Shown: positions 55,750-64,000 of the stretch, piece after piece
Position numbering within the stretch: position 1 is the first letter of the stretch
Layout of the letters: every line of letters starts with the position of its first letter
Source: Candidatus Litorirhabdus singularis
GTDB taxonomy: Bacteria; Pseudomonadota; Gammaproteobacteria; Pseudomonadales; Halieaceae
Direction of reading: 5' to 3'
Assembly: GCF_026262625.1 (NCBI RefSeq)
Contig: NZ_SHNN01000003.1
Span: 372,001 to 436,000, forward strand
Length of the DNA: 64,000 bases
Notes under the pieces: generated by a model
Database searches by the model: none
Told to the model about the DNA's origin: nothing
What the model saw: the letters and a program-made list of their open reading frames with translations, nothing else
Program-made: the position numbers and the translations under genes

Positions 55750-56835
55750 TTGTTGAACAAGGCGCTGAAATTATTTACCTGGCCGGCCATCGCCGGACTG
55801 CTGGCGGCCGTGCTGCTTCTGCAATGGCATAATTTCCAGAACCTGGAACACAAAGTCAACGCCATTGCGGAACGCGGCAGCTACGCGGATGTCGTGGCCA
55901 GTGCTGTACCAGCGGTAGTGAATATCTATACCAGTAAGCTAGTGCGTGAGCGAATTCATCCGCTAATGAATGACCCCTTCTTCAGACGATTTTTCCGCAG
56001 CAGCGCTATGCCGCGTGAGCGCATGGAAAACTCTCTCGGCTCAGGGGTAATCGTCAGCAGCGAGGGGCTCATACTCACCAATCGCCATGTGGTGGCAGGC
56101 GCAGACGAAATCCGGGTCGCGTTTTACGACGGCCGAGAGGTGCTGGCGCGCGTCGTCGGCAGCGATGCCGATACAGACCTCGCAGTATTGCAGGTGGAGC
56201 TCGACAATCTCCAGGCTATCACTCAAGGCAGCCCGGATCAGGCTCGGGTGGGAGATGTGGTATTGGCAATCGGCAACCCCTACGGCTTCGGCCACTCCGT
56301 CTCTCAAGGCATCATTTCCGGGCTAGGCCGCTATGGGCTAAAGCTCAGCACCTATGAGGACTTTATTCAGACCGATGCGGCCATCAATCAAGGTAATTCT
56401 GGCGGCGCACTGATTGATACCCGAGGCCACCTGCTGGGGATTAATACCGCCAACGTGCAGAGCGAGGGCGCCGCCACTAATATCGGTCTGACTATACCCG
56501 CCGATCTGGCATTGAATGTGATGGCAGACCTGGTGCAATACGGCAAAGTCATTCGGGGCTGGATGGGGCTGGACGTGAAACCGGTGCCAAGCAACGGCGG
56601 CAGCGCCCTGTTAGTAAAGGCCACGGATGCTGGCGGTCCCGCGCAAAAAGCTGGCTTGTTGCCAGGCGATATCATTACCCACTTTGACGAGCAGGCGATT
56701 GTCGACGCACGACTCACTATGCAACAAATTGCTCAGATGCGCCCGGGAGACATCATCGATATCCAACTACGGCGCAACACGCAACAACTGTCACTGCAGG
56801 CTATTATCGGCGAGCGTCCCAGCAACAACCGCTGA
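55750..56835 (+). CDS. degS: Site-1 serine protease DegS/AlgW
   Basis: A 361-residue HtrA-type protease anchored in the inner membrane. In E. coli (DegS) and Pseudomonas (AlgW) it senses misfolded outer-membrane proteins and cuts the anti-sigma factor of sigma E. It has an N-terminal membrane helix (about residues 9-26), the triad in TNRHVVAGADE, DADTDLAVLQ and NQGNSGGALID, and one C-terminal PDZ domain (about 255-355). Start is TTG at 55750 (another TTG follows directly), with AGGAG 8 bases upstream. One PDZ domain separates it from DegP. Confidence 0.94.
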   Translation: MLNKALKLFTWPAIAGLLAAVLLLQWHNFQNLEHKVNAIAERGSYADVVASAVPAVVNIYTSKLVRERIHPLMNDPFFRRFFRSSAMPRERMENSLGSGVIVSSEGLILTNRHVVAGADEIRVAFYDGREVLARVVGSDADTDLAVLQVELDNLQAITQGSPDQARVGDVVLAIGNPYGFGHSVSQGIISGLGRYGLKLSTYEDFIQTDAAINQGNSGGALIDTRGHLLGINTANVQSEGAATNIGLTIPADLALNVMADLVQYGKVIRGWMGLDVKPVPSNGGSALLVKATDAGGPAQKAGLLPGDIITHFDEQAIVDARLTMQQIAQMRPGDIIDIQLRRNTQQLSLQAIIGERPSNNR

Positions 56836-56873
56836 AGAGCGCAATTGCAATGCTCGATGGATTAACGTCGGGC

Positions 56874-58172
56874 TCAGCTATCAGTATCAATACGGTATTC
56901 AGCAGAGCGCGCATGCGCCTCCAGTGACTCACCGCGCGCCAACGTGCTCGCCAGAGGCGCCAAGGCCTGCGCACCCTCCGGGCTGCAGTGAATAATCGAA
57001 CTGCGTTTCTGGAAATCATAAACTCCCAGGGGTGAAGAGAACCGCGCAGTGCCAGCCGTTGGCAGCACATGATTCGGTCCAGCGCAGTAATCTCCCAGCG
57101 CCTCGGGTGTGTAGCGGCCCATAAAAATGGCGCCCGCATGCCTGATTTCAGGCAACCACTGCTCCGGCTCTGCCACTGCCAGCTCAAGGTGTTCCGGCGC
57201 AATACGATTCGAAATATTGACTGCATCTGCCAGGTCAACCGTTTCTATCATGGCGCCGCGGCGCTCCAACGAAGCCGTAATAATCTCTGCGCGCTCCATA
57301 GTGGGCAGTAATCGGTCGATACTGGCACTCACTGCTGACAGAAACTCTCGGTCCGGTGACAACAGAATAGACTGCGCATTTTCATCATGTTCAGCCTGAG
57401 AGAACAGATCCATGGCAATCCAGTCCGGATTGCTATCGCCATCGCTGATAATCAGTATTTCAGAGGGCCCGGCAACCATGTCGATGCCTACCTGGCCAAA
57501 TACACGACGCTTGGCGGTCGCCACATATATGTTGCCTGGGCCGACGATTTTGTCGACCCGGGGAATGGTCTCAGTACCGTAGGCCAGCGCCGCGACAGCG
57601 TGGGCACCGCCAACCGTAAACACCCGGTCGGCGCCAGCAATCGCGGCTGCAGCCAAAACCATGTCGTTTATATTACCAGTGGGTGCTGGCACCACCATTA
57701 CAATTTCCTCGACACCGGCCACTTTGGCGGGAATCACATTCATCAACACTGAGGAGGGATAACTGGCTTTTCCACCCGGAACGTAAACGCCAACGCGCTG
57801 CAGCGGTGTCAACTGCTGGCCCAGACGGTTGCCATGGGCATCCCGATAACTCCAGGAGTCCTGCAGCTGGTGTTCATGATAATCGCGGATGCGTGTGGAT
57901 GCCTGCTCCAGTGCCTCGCGTTGTGGCGCAGAAATAGCCCCTAAAGCTGCCTGCAACCTCGGCTGATGCACTTCCAACTGACTGACACTTGCCACGCTGA
58001 GGCCGTCGAAGCGGTGGCTATAATCAAGCACCGCGGCATCACCGCGCGCGATAACATCCCGGACAATAGCATCGACGCTGCTAACCACCGCGGGATCTTC
58101 GGTTTCATTCCATGCAGTCAGCGCACGCAGGCTGTCGGCAAAGTCGGTATCGGTACTGCGCAGCCACTTCAA
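56874..58172 (-). CDS. hisD: Histidinol dehydrogenase
   Basis: HisD oxidises L-histidinol to L-histidine in the last two steps of histidine synthesis. The 432-residue product contains [67 protein letters not shown] with zinc ligands Gln/His, and the [20 protein letters not shown] block. It starts with TTG overlapping the hisG stop by four bases (TTGA), with GAGGGG 7 bases upstream. In Pseudomonas hisC follows; here it is not present, and degS converges instead. Confidence 0.97.
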   Translation of the reverse strand: MKWLRSTDTDFADSLRALTAWNETEDPAVVSSVDAIVRDVIARGDAAVLDYSHRFDGLSVASVSQLEVHQPRLQAALGAISAPQREALEQASTRIRDYHEHQLQDSWSYRDAHGNRLGQQLTPLQRVGVYVPGGKASYPSSVLMNVIPAKVAGVEEIVMVVPAPTGNINDMVLAAAAIAGADRVFTVGGAHAVAALAYGTETIPRVDKIVGPGNIYVATAKRRVFGQVGIDMVAGPSEILIISDGDSNPDWIAMDLFSQAEHDENAQSILLSPDREFLSAVSASIDRLLPTMERAEIITASLERRGAMIETVDLADAVNISNRIAPEHLELAVAEPEQWLPEIRHAGAIFMGRYTPEALGDYCAGPNHVLPTAGTARFSSPLGVYDFQKRSSIIHCSPEGAQALAPLASTLARGESLEAHARSAEYRIDTDS

Positions 58173-58810
58173 ACCGACTGCCCCTCTACCGCCAACCCCA
58201 CTGCATCAACAATGGCCTGAATAGCCTCATGCTTCGAACGCATGGCGGCCTTATTGACCACCAGTCGTGAGGAAATATCAGCAATTTTTTGCAAAGGCTG
58301 CAGGCCATTGGCGCGCAACGTGTTGCCAGTGTCTACGATGTCTACAATGATATCCGCCAGATTCATCATCGGGGCCAGTTCCATAGCCCCATAGAGTTTT
58401 ATCACGTCCGCATGAATTCCCTGCTCGGCAAAATACTGCTGTGCAATGCGCGTAAACTTGGTAGCCACCCGCACCCGACTGCTACCGGGGCTCCAACCTG
58501 CAGGACCCGCAGTCATCATTTGGCAACATGCAATACCCAGGTCCAGCGGCTCATAAAGACCTTCGGCGCCATTTTCCAGCAGAATATCTTTTCCTACCAC
58601 GCCTATATCGGCCGCTCCATGACGGACATACGTGGGCACATCTGTGCCCCGAATAATCATTAGCCTTACGCCCGGCATCGTAGTGTCAAATACCAGCTTT
58701 CTGCTGCTGGCAATGTCCTCGAGCGGCGCTATACCGGCGGCGGCCAGCAACGGCAGAGTTTCTTTCAGTATCCGGCCCTTGGTCAGCGCCAGAGTCAGCT
58801 CGGCACTCAT
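58169..58810 (-). CDS. hisG: ATP phosphoribosyltransferase, short form
   Basis: HisG catalyses the first step of histidine synthesis, joining ATP and PRPP. At 213 residues it is the short form that needs the regulatory subunit HisZ (not in this window). It starts [20 protein letters not shown], with [21 protein letters not shown] and the PRPP loop [19 protein letters not shown]. The ATG at 58810 overlaps the ibaG stop as ATGA. In relatives murA lies between ibaG and hisG; here the two genes touch. Confidence 0.97.
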   Translation of the reverse strand: MSAELTLALTKGRILKETLPLLAAAGIAPLEDIASSRKLVFDTTMPGVRLMIIRGTDVPTYVRHGAADIGVVGKDILLENGAEGLYEPLDLGIACCQMMTAGPAGWSPGSSRVRVATKFTRIAQQYFAEQGIHADVIKLYGAMELAPMMNLADIIVDIVDTGNTLRANGLQPLQKIADISSRLVVNKAAMRSKHEAIQAIVDAVGLAVEGQSV

Positions 58811-59046
58811 TGCTGCTGCGCCCACTCCGCCGCAGTAAAGGTGCGGATGTTTACGGCATGGATGCTGCCATCTGCGATCTGTTCACGCAGCACTGCATAG
58901 ACCATCTGCTGTTTCTTGACCGGGCGCAGGCCGGCGAAGATCTCACCCACTACCAATATGTCAAAGTGATTGCCTTCACCGCTTACGCTGACCTCACAAT
59001 CCTTCAGCCCGCTGTGTAGCAATCCTTCGATATCACTGGTCTGCAT
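58807..59046 (-). CDS. ibaG: BolA-family protein IbaG
   Basis: A 79-residue BolA-fold protein of the IbaG (YrbA) type, which works with monothiol glutaredoxins in iron-sulfur metabolism and acid stress. It begins [21 protein letters not shown] and has the [31 protein letters not shown] core with conserved Cys/His region. The ATG at 59046 has AAGGAG 6 bases upstream. It follows mlaC by about 110 bases; the STAS-domain gene mlaB that separates them in E. coli is absent. Confidence 0.95.
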   Translation of the reverse strand: MQTSDIEGLLHSGLKDCEVSVSGEGNHFDILVVGEIFAGLRPVKKQQMVYAVLREQIADGSIHAVNIRTFTAAEWAQQQ

Positions 59047-59155
59047 GGTGCACTCCTTTCTCGCGCCGGCACTGAACTTGTGCGGCACCTCTAAAAACGC
59101 GGCATTCTAGGCGATTTGATCAATAAAGGCGAATCAGGTCGCAACCCCGTGCGCG

Positions 59156-59812
59156 CTAGATTTCTTCGGGGGTCCAGTTATCTATCACTGCTTTGAGGTC
59201 GCCGTTGTTATCTCGCACTGCGGCCTGAAACTGGTTACGGTAGACCTGCCCGAGATTGATTGATTCCACAATCAGATTACGCAAGCGCCAGTCGCCGGAG
59301 CGCGCCCGGCGCATCTGATAGTAAATTTGATAAGGTTCGTCGGCATCGCCGTGAATCAGTTGTACTACTGAAACTTTGTTGCCTTTTTCCTCTTCCGCGT
59401 CGGTGGGTAATACCTCTACCCGGCTACCGCCAAAAGCGAGCAGTCCCTTACCGTAAGTACGGACCAAGCCGAAGCGCATTTCCTGCGTGAAACTCTTTAC
59501 GTGCTCTCGCAACTGCGCTTTGCCTTCAGCGGACAGCGACTGGTAATAGGACTTGGTCGCATAAGTACCCATTACACCCTTGGCAAAGCCAGAAAAATCA
59601 ACAACCTCATCTAAAATAACCAATAATTCAGCGTAATAGCGCTCGGGATCTTCATCAATATAATCAGGCGCGGCTTGTACCACCACCATGACGCGGTCCG
59701 TTGCCGATGTAACCAACTGTTGTGCGCTAGGGGCGGCGGTCTCTGCTGCGCCCACTACCGGCACTGCTAAAAAAGCGAGTATGGCTATTACTTTCATCAA
59801 GCTGTCAAACAT
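59156..59812 (-). CDS. mlaC: Periplasmic phospholipid shuttle MlaC (Ttg2D)
   Basis: MlaC ferries phospholipids across the periplasm between the outer-membrane MlaA complex and the inner-membrane MlaFEDB transporter. The 218-residue product has a Sec signal peptide (MFDSLMKVIAILAFLAVPVVGA, cleavage before AET) and the family core with YYAELLVILDEVVDFSGFAKGVMGTYA and GDWRLRNLIVESINLGQVYRNQF. The ATG at 59812 has AGGA 7 bases upstream. mlaF, mlaE and mlaD, normally upstream in the same operon, are missing: yrbG starts 162 bases away in the opposite direction. Confidence 0.93.
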   Translation of the reverse strand: MFDSLMKVIAILAFLAVPVVGAAETAAPSAQQLVTSATDRVMVVVQAAPDYIDEDPERYYAELLVILDEVVDFSGFAKGVMGTYATKSYYQSLSAEGKAQLREHVKSFTQEMRFGLVRTYGKGLLAFGGSRVEVLPTDAEEEKGNKVSVVQLIHGDADEPYQIYYQMRRARSGDWRLRNLIVESINLGQVYRNQFQAAVRDNNGDLKAVIDNWTPEEI

Positions 59813-59974
59813 AATAATTTCCTGCGAGCCAAATTTGGCCTTTCCGTTACCTGCTTCCACGATATACTGTTCGCCCCCGGTCTTCCGTTATTGACCTCCA
59901 GCGGCGTCGCAAGTTCAACCGCAGCAGTCACCGCCATGCGGGGCGGGGCATACTTTAACAGGATTATACTTTAT

Positions 59975-60955
59975 ATGCTGATCGCGTCAGCTGCCATACT
60001 GATTGGATTCATCGTGCTAGTTTGGAGCGCAGACCTGTTTGTTGCAGGCGCTGCTTCTATGGCAGAAAACATGGGCATGTCGCCTATCTTGATTGGCCTC
60101 ACCATTGTTTCCCTGGGCACATCAGCCCCCGAGGTTTTGGTCGCGATTACTGCTGCCATGTCGGACGTGGGCGAACTGGCGATAGGTAATGCTATCGGCT
60201 CCAATATTGCCAACGTTGGCCTGGTGCTTGGGCTGACCGCACTGATCGCACCACTGCCCGTGCACCGGGCGCGACTGCGCCGGGAACTACCGACCTTGAT
60301 GGCCATCACGATCGCCTGCGGTCTTTTACTACTTGATGGCAAGCTGGACCTTCTTGACGGATTGCTGATGCTGGGGGCACTGGCATTCATACTGTTTGAA
60401 ATGATTAATAGCCAGTCTCATGACCCCGATGCCAATGAAGAAGCCGGGGTTGAAGATTTGCCCCATATGCAGCCAGTGCGCGCCTGGGTGAGCTTTATCA
60501 TCGGCCTGGTGCTGCTAATCGCCAGCTCCAAACTGCTGGTGTGGGGCGCCAGCAAAGTCGCTATTGAACTCGGCGTCAGTCAATTAGTGATTGGACTGAC
60601 TATTGTTGCTATCGGCACCAGCCTGCCAGAACTGGCCGCAACCATGGCCAGTGCCCTCAAAGGCCACGGCGAAATTGCTCTGGGCAACGTAGTCGGCTCC
60701 AACATTTTCAACCTGCTGGGCGTAATGTCACTACCGGGGATGTTTGCCGTTGAGTACCTCGAGCCTATGGTGCTGATCCGCGACTACGCCTCCATGACGG
60801 GGATCACGCTGCTGCTGGCTGCGGTGTTATACCTGAGCCTACTGCGCCCCAAATGTCGTAACGAAGGCGGCAACATCCATGTTGGCAGGAGCATTGGTGC
60901 ATTGTTACTGGCAGCCTACGCACTGTATTATTACTTCCTGTATTTGACGGCCTGA
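59975..60955 (+). CDS. yrbG: Calcium/sodium antiporter YrbG (CaCA family)
   Basis: A 326-residue cation/calcium exchanger with about ten membrane helices and two inverted repeats, each carrying the alpha-repeat signature: GLTIVSLGTSAPEVLVAI with IGNAIGSNIANVGLVL, and GLTIVAIGTSLPELAATM with LGNVVGSNIFNLLGV. The ATG at 59975 (MLIASAAILIGF) matches family starts; an in-frame TTG at 59891 adds 28 unrelated residues. It heads the yrbG-kdsD-kdsC-lptA-lptB series, divergent from mlaC as in E. coli. Ion specificity is by family only. Confidence 0.95.
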   Translation: MLIASAAILIGFIVLVWSADLFVAGAASMAENMGMSPILIGLTIVSLGTSAPEVLVAITAAMSDVGELAIGNAIGSNIANVGLVLGLTALIAPLPVHRARLRRELPTLMAITIACGLLLLDGKLDLLDGLLMLGALAFILFEMINSQSHDPDANEEAGVEDLPHMQPVRAWVSFIIGLVLLIASSKLLVWGASKVAIELGVSQLVIGLTIVAIGTSLPELAATMASALKGHGEIALGNVVGSNIFNLLGVMSLPGMFAVEYLEPMVLIRDYASMTGITLLLAAVLYLSLLRPKCRNEGGNIHVGRSIGALLLAAYALYYYFLYLTA

Positions 60956-60986
60956 GCCATCACCCAACAAACTGGGGACCCCCATC

Positions 60987-61967
60987 GTGTCAAAAGTATC
61001 CAACCCTGATTTTCTGGCGTCGGTACGCCGCACCGTTTGCATGGAGCGTGATGCGATCACTGATCTACTGGAACGCATCGACGATTCATTCAGTCAAGCC
61101 TGCGAGCTATTGCTGGAGGTTAAGGGCCGCGTAGTCGTTACCGGAATGGGCAAGTCTGGGCATATAGCGACCAAAATCGCGGCCACGCTGGCTAGCACTG
61201 GAACCCCGGCAATGTTCGTCCATCCCGGCGAAGCAAGTCATGGTGATCTGGGCATGATAACCCCGCAGGATGCCGTTATCGCTTTGTCTAACAGCGGTAA
61301 CACCAGCGAGGTAGTGACCCTGCTGCCGCTACTCAAACGCATGGCAGTGCCGTTGATCACCATGACAGGCAACCCCGATTCCGTCCTCGCACAAGCCGCC
61401 GACGTCAATCTCGACACTCGGGTTGCGGAGGAGGCCTGCCCGCTTGATTTGGCGCCTACCTCAAGCACCACAGTCAGTCTGGTAGCGGGCGATGCATTAG
61501 CCATTGCACTGCTGGAAGCACGGGGCTTTTCAGCCGAAGATTTCGCATTTTCACATCCTGGCGGGGCGCTGGGCCGGCGCTTGTTGCTCAAGGTTGAAGA
61601 CATCATGCATTCCGGAGACAGTATTCCCAGGGTTTTCGAATCAACCACCCTGGATGACGCGCTCATGGAAATCACCACCAAGGGACTGGGTATGACCAGT
61701 ATTGTCGACGCGGAAGGCGCCCTGCTGGGGGTCTTTACCGATGGCGACTTACGTCGCGTACTGGATGACGAAATCAATATCCACAACACACGTATTCAGG
61801 AAATAATGACGCGTAACTGCATCACTATTACGCGACAGATTCTCGCGGCCGAGGCCCTGCATATCATGGAAGAGAACAAGATATCTGCTCTAATCGCTGT
61901 GGATCTAGAGCAGAAGCCAGAAGGTATTGTGCATTTGCATGACTTGCTTAGAGCGGGTGTTGCATGA
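60987..61967 (+). CDS. kdsD: D-arabinose 5-phosphate isomerase
   Basis: KdsD converts ribulose-5-phosphate to arabinose-5-phosphate, the first step to Kdo of LPS. The 326-residue product starts with GTG and has an SIS domain (VVVTGMGKSGHIATKIA, then FVHPGEASHGDLGMI and ALSNSGNTSEV) and two C-terminal CBS domains (about 210-326) joined through the SHPGGALGRRLLLKVEDIM linker. Its presence with kdsC indicates that the organism can make Kdo and hence some form of LPS. Confidence 0.98.
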   Translation: MSKVSNPDFLASVRRTVCMERDAITDLLERIDDSFSQACELLLEVKGRVVVTGMGKSGHIATKIAATLASTGTPAMFVHPGEASHGDLGMITPQDAVIALSNSGNTSEVVTLLPLLKRMAVPLITMTGNPDSVLAQAADVNLDTRVAEEACPLDLAPTSSTTVSLVAGDALAIALLEARGFSAEDFAFSHPGGALGRRLLLKVEDIMHSGDSIPRVFESTTLDDALMEITTKGLGMTSIVDAEGALLGVFTDGDLRRVLDDEINIHNTRIQEIMTRNCITITRQILAAEALHIMEENKISALIAVDLEQKPEGIVHLHDLLRAGVA

Positions 61968-62500
61968 GCGCGCCAACCGCAAATGCCCGCCGCATTCGCC
62001 TGTTAGTTCTGGATGTCGATGGCATACTCTCCAATGGGTTACTCATCTACGGAAATCAGGGTGAAGAGATGAAAACGTTTCACACTGAAGATGGACTGGG
62101 TATCAAACTACTACAACGATCAGGCATCGAGGTCGCCATCATTACCGGACGTGAGTCTGCCATTGTTGCCCGGCGCGCCAGCGAACTGGGCATTGAGCGA
62201 CTGATACAGGGACGTGAAGATAAACTGCATGCGTTACGTGAACTTGTCGCTGAGCTGGAAGTCGAACTACATGAAGTCGCCTACATGGGCGACGACCTGC
62301 CCGACCTGGCCGCTATTGCCAAGGTCGGTCTTGGCATGACCGTCGCAAGTGCCAACCCGTTTGTAAAGGAACATGCGCTCTGGTGCAGTCAGCGCAGCGC
62401 CGGTCGGGGTGCTGTGCGAGAAGCGGCGGAGTTCATTCTCCAGGCGCAGGGCAAATTGGATGACATTAGACAACGTTACCTCAGCGGCGAGCCCGGTTGA
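61964..62500 (+). CDS. kdsC: Kdo-8-phosphate phosphatase
   Basis: KdsC removes the phosphate from Kdo-8-phosphate. The 178-residue HAD-family (C0 subclass, capless) product has LVLDVDGILSNG (catalytic Asp17 and Asp19), the IITGRESAIV segment, and VAYMGDDLPDLAAIAKVGLG. It overlaps kdsD by four bases (ATGA). In relatives the next gene is lptC; here a short repeat-bearing spacer follows. Confidence 0.98.
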   Translation: MSAPTANARRIRLLVLDVDGILSNGLLIYGNQGEEMKTFHTEDGLGIKLLQRSGIEVAIITGRESAIVARRASELGIERLIQGREDKLHALRELVAELEVELHEVAYMGDDLPDLAAIAKVGLGMTVASANPFVKEHALWCSQRSAGRGAVREAAEFILQAQGKLDDIRQRYLSGEPG

Positions 62501-62520
62501 GCAGACAAGGAGCACCAGCA

Positions 62521-62574
62521 ATCTCTAGCAAACACACCATTTCTGGACAACACACTATCTCTGGCAAACACCTT
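62521..62574 (+). repeat. Three 18-bp imperfect tandem repeats between kdsC and lptA
   Basis: Units at 62521-62538, 62539-62556 and 62557-62574 share the pattern ATYTCTRGMMAACACNYY. Read in frame with lptA they would encode ISSKHT, ISGQHT and ISGKHL; several differences are at third codon positions. They may be a remnant of coding DNA or a local duplication at a deletion scar. Confidence 0.75.
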
Positions 62575-62579
62575 GCAGC

Positions 62580-62585
62580 TATAAT
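62580..62585 (+). promoter_or_regulatory. Candidate lptA -10 box
   Basis: A perfect TATAAT eight bases before the lptA ATG. Transcription starting 7 bases downstream would begin at or next to the ATG, giving a leaderless message, consistent with the lack of a ribosome site. No clear -35 is seen. Confidence 0.35.
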
Positions 62586-62592
62586 TTGCAGC

Positions 62593-63165
62593 ATGACCTA
62601 CTACAGAACACTCTACCAGGGCATGTGTCTGGCGCTATGCTTTGCGCTGCTTCCACAACTTGCACTGGCGCTTCCAGACGACAAAGATCAGCCCATTTAT
62701 ATTGAAGCTGACGAGGCCGTGCGTGATGAAAAAAGTGGTCTGACCCTGTATCGCGGCAATGTCACCATCAGGCAGGGCACCTTACGTATCGACGCACAGG
62801 AAGTGAACATCTTCGATATCGAAACCCAGGCCGACAAAATCGTCGCAACTGGTAGTCCCGCGCGCATTGAGCAACAGCGCACACTGGAAGGCGCGGTCAT
62901 GCACGCTGAAGGTAATACCATCGAGTATTTCAAGGAAGAGGAAAGAGTCTTCATTCGCGAGAACGCCATGCTGGAGCAAGACGGATCTATCGTCCAAAGT
63001 GACACGATCGAATACTTCATTAATCAGGAACTGGTCAAGGCCGCTACCGACCAAAGCGTCGGCGATAGCAAAAGCCGCGTGGAAGTAGTAATACCTGCGC
63101 ATCGGGTAGAAGCAGAGCAGCAAGACCGCCCCACGCCGCCGCCGTCTGCTCCGAGCGCGGAGTAA
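62593..63165 (+). CDS. lptA: LPS transport periplasmic protein LptA
   Basis: LptA polymerises into the periplasmic bridge that carries LPS from LptC to LptD. The 190-residue product starts at the ATG at 62593 with a Sec signal peptide ([20 protein letters not shown]..., cleavage after ALA), then the OstA-like beta-jellyroll ([41 protein letters not shown]) and a Pro-rich tail. A longer in-frame reading from a TTG at 62497 would bury the signal peptide and is not favoured. lptB follows after four bases; lptC is not upstream. Confidence 0.95.
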   Translation: MTYYRTLYQGMCLALCFALLPQLALALPDDKDQPIYIEADEAVRDEKSGLTLYRGNVTIRQGTLRIDAQEVNIFDIETQADKIVATGSPARIEQQRTLEGAVMHAEGNTIEYFKEEERVFIRENAMLEQDGSIVQSDTIEYFINQELVKAATDQSVGDSKSRVEVVIPAHRVEAEQQDRPTPPPSAPSAE

Positions 63166-63169
63166 TAGC

Positions 63170-63895
63170 ATGGGCTTACTGAAGGCCAATAACCTGGCGA
63201 AAAGTTACGGTGGCCGCAGCGTTGTCAAAGACGTCTCCATGGAAGTTGAACGCGGCCAGATCGTTGGCCTGCTCGGGCCGAACGGCTGTGGCAAGACCAC
63301 TTGCTTCTATATGATTGTGGGGATTATTGCTGCAGACCAGGGCAACGTCAGCATTGATGATGAAGATATAACCGCGCTCCCCATGCACGGACGGGCCCGC
63401 CGTGGCATTGGTTATCTGCCCCAGGAAGCCTCTATATTCCGCAAGCTAAGCGTAACTCAGAACATCTATTCGATCCTGGAAACCCGCAAAGATTTGAATC
63501 GCGCGCAGCGTCTGGAGAAACTTGAGTCGTTACTCGAGGAATTCCATATCACCCATATTCGCGACAGCAAAGGTATCGCATTGTCCGGTGGTGAGAGGCG
63601 TCGGGTCGAAATCGCCCGCAGTCTGGCGACTGACCCGGATTTTATCCTGCTAGATGAGCCATTCGCGGGCGTCGATCCCATCTCGATCAACGATATCAAG
63701 CAGATCGTCAAACAACTGCAGAGTCGTGGTATTGGCACCTTGATTACCGACCACAATGTTCGCGACACGCTCGATATCTGCGAAAAGGCCTTTATCATGG
63801 GCGAAGGTCATATCATCGCCGCTGGCACAGCCGACGATATTCTCAACAATGAGAAGGTCCGCAGTACCTATTTAGGCGAAGACTTCCGTCTCTGA
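63170..63895 (+). CDS. lptB: LPS export ABC ATPase LptB
   Basis: LptB powers LPS extraction by the LptB2FG complex. The 241-residue product has Walker [15 protein letters not shown] (about residues 33-46), the LptB-typical [17 protein letters not shown], signature [16 protein letters not shown], Walker [14 protein letters not shown] and the switch histidine [10 protein letters not shown]. It would serve both a canonical LptFG and, by shared use, the LptFG pair encoded at 36.6-38.7 kb. The end of the window lies 105 bases downstream; rpoN, its usual neighbour, is not yet visible. Confidence 0.98.
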   Translation: MGLLKANNLAKSYGGRSVVKDVSMEVERGQIVGLLGPNGCGKTTCFYMIVGIIAADQGNVSIDDEDITALPMHGRARRGIGYLPQEASIFRKLSVTQNIYSILETRKDLNRAQRLEKLESLLEEFHITHIRDSKGIALSGGERRRVEIARSLATDPDFILLDEPFAGVDPISINDIKQIVKQLQSRGIGTLITDHNVRDTLDICEKAFIMGEGHIIAAGTADDILNNEKVRSTYLGEDFRL

Positions 63896-64000
63896 GAGCC
63901 TGTCTCTGCGCTCTGAGTGTGAGCGACTTCACACGAATTCCAAAAAACATGCCATTTTCGTGCCAAAATTGAGTTTTGTTGGTTGCCTCGGCTATGGGCG

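Larger units (their letters stand above)
62501..62592. other. Spacer where lptC is expected
   Basis: Only 92 bases separate kdsC and lptA; lptC (about 190 codons) normally lies here. AAGGAG at 62508-62513 looks like a ribosome site without its gene, and three 18-base tandem repeats follow. A perfect TATAAT (62580-62585) just before lptA may be its promoter. Confidence 0.7.

Noticed and set aside
62497-62592. Longer LptA starting from the TTG at 62497
   Set aside because: It would place the signal peptide about 32 residues inside the protein. The repeat-coded segment is more likely non-coding residue, although an ATC start at 62521 behind AAGGAG was considered.
1-64000. CRISPR arrays, tRNA or rRNA genes, insertion sequences, prophage or integrase genes
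   Set aside because: None seen. The sphingolipid block has no flanking tRNA, transposase or direct repeats that I can recognise, so no mobile-element mechanism can be assigned.
63896-64000. Start of rpoN after lptB
   Set aside because: rpoN usually follows lptB, but the final 105 bases contain no recognisable RpoN N-terminus.

Overview
The window is a stretch of gammaproteobacterial chromosome, probably from a marine member related to the Cellvibrionales (the taxonomic guess is inference). Its backbone gene order matches the order known from Pseudomonas and E. coli: secA, M23 peptidase, the dcw cell-division and cell-wall cluster, mraZ, rnpB, rsmI, lpoA, yraN, diaA, a BON lipoprotein, sspBA, the cytochrome bc1 genes, rpsI-rplM, zapE, zapG, a Nif3-family gene, degS/algW, hisD, hisG, ibaG, mlaC, yrbG, kdsD, kdsC, lptA and lptB.

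Region 1 (1-20298, minus strand) runs from the mraZ promoter through mraZ, rsmH, ftsL, ftsI, murE, murF, mraY, murD, ftsW, murG, murC, ddl, ftsQ, ftsA and ftsZ. Most genes overlap or nearly touch. An M23 endopeptidase gene and the first 764 codons of secA follow. The mraZ promoter (TTGACA-N18-TATAGT) is followed by four MraZ boxes with an exact 10-bp period. lpxC and the DUF721/dciA gene, often found between ftsZ and the M23 gene or secA, are absent here.

Region 2 (20300-30211) holds rnpB, rsmI, divergent lpoA-yraN-diaA-BON lipoprotein, sspA-sspB, a Rieske gene and one gene that fuses cytochrome b to cytochrome c1, then rplM-rpsI with a clear intrinsic terminator.

Region 3 (about 30.4-53.1 kb) is the most interesting part. 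It is a 23-kb block inserted between rplM and zapE, which lie close together in relatives. It encodes what looks like a complete bacterial sphingolipid pathway: acyl carrier protein, serine palmitoyltransferase-like enzyme, fatty acyl-AMP ligase, a ceramide-reductase-like dehydrogenase and a GNAT-type ceramide-synthase candidate. Tailoring and headgroup candidates are a fatty-acid 2-hydroxylase-like protein, two LpxL-type acyltransferases, a lipid kinase, a TAM41-like cytidylyltransferase, a MobA-like nucleotidyltransferase, a glycosyltransferase, a sulfotransferase, two ELM1-family proteins and a metallophosphoesterase. Export candidates are an LptF/LptG pair and an MsbA-like ABC transporter. 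murA is embedded in this block, directly coupled to the serine palmitoyltransferase gene.

Region 4 (53.2-64 kb) returns to the backbone, but envelope genes are missing from their usual places. murA is absent between ibaG and hisG, mlaFED and mlaB are absent around mlaC, and lptC is absent between kdsC and lptA, where a small 18-bp tandem repeat is found. Taken together, the window suggests an outer envelope in which a modified sphingolipid may share the role of LPS or phospholipid. This is a hypothesis, because the missing genes could be elsewhere in the genome.
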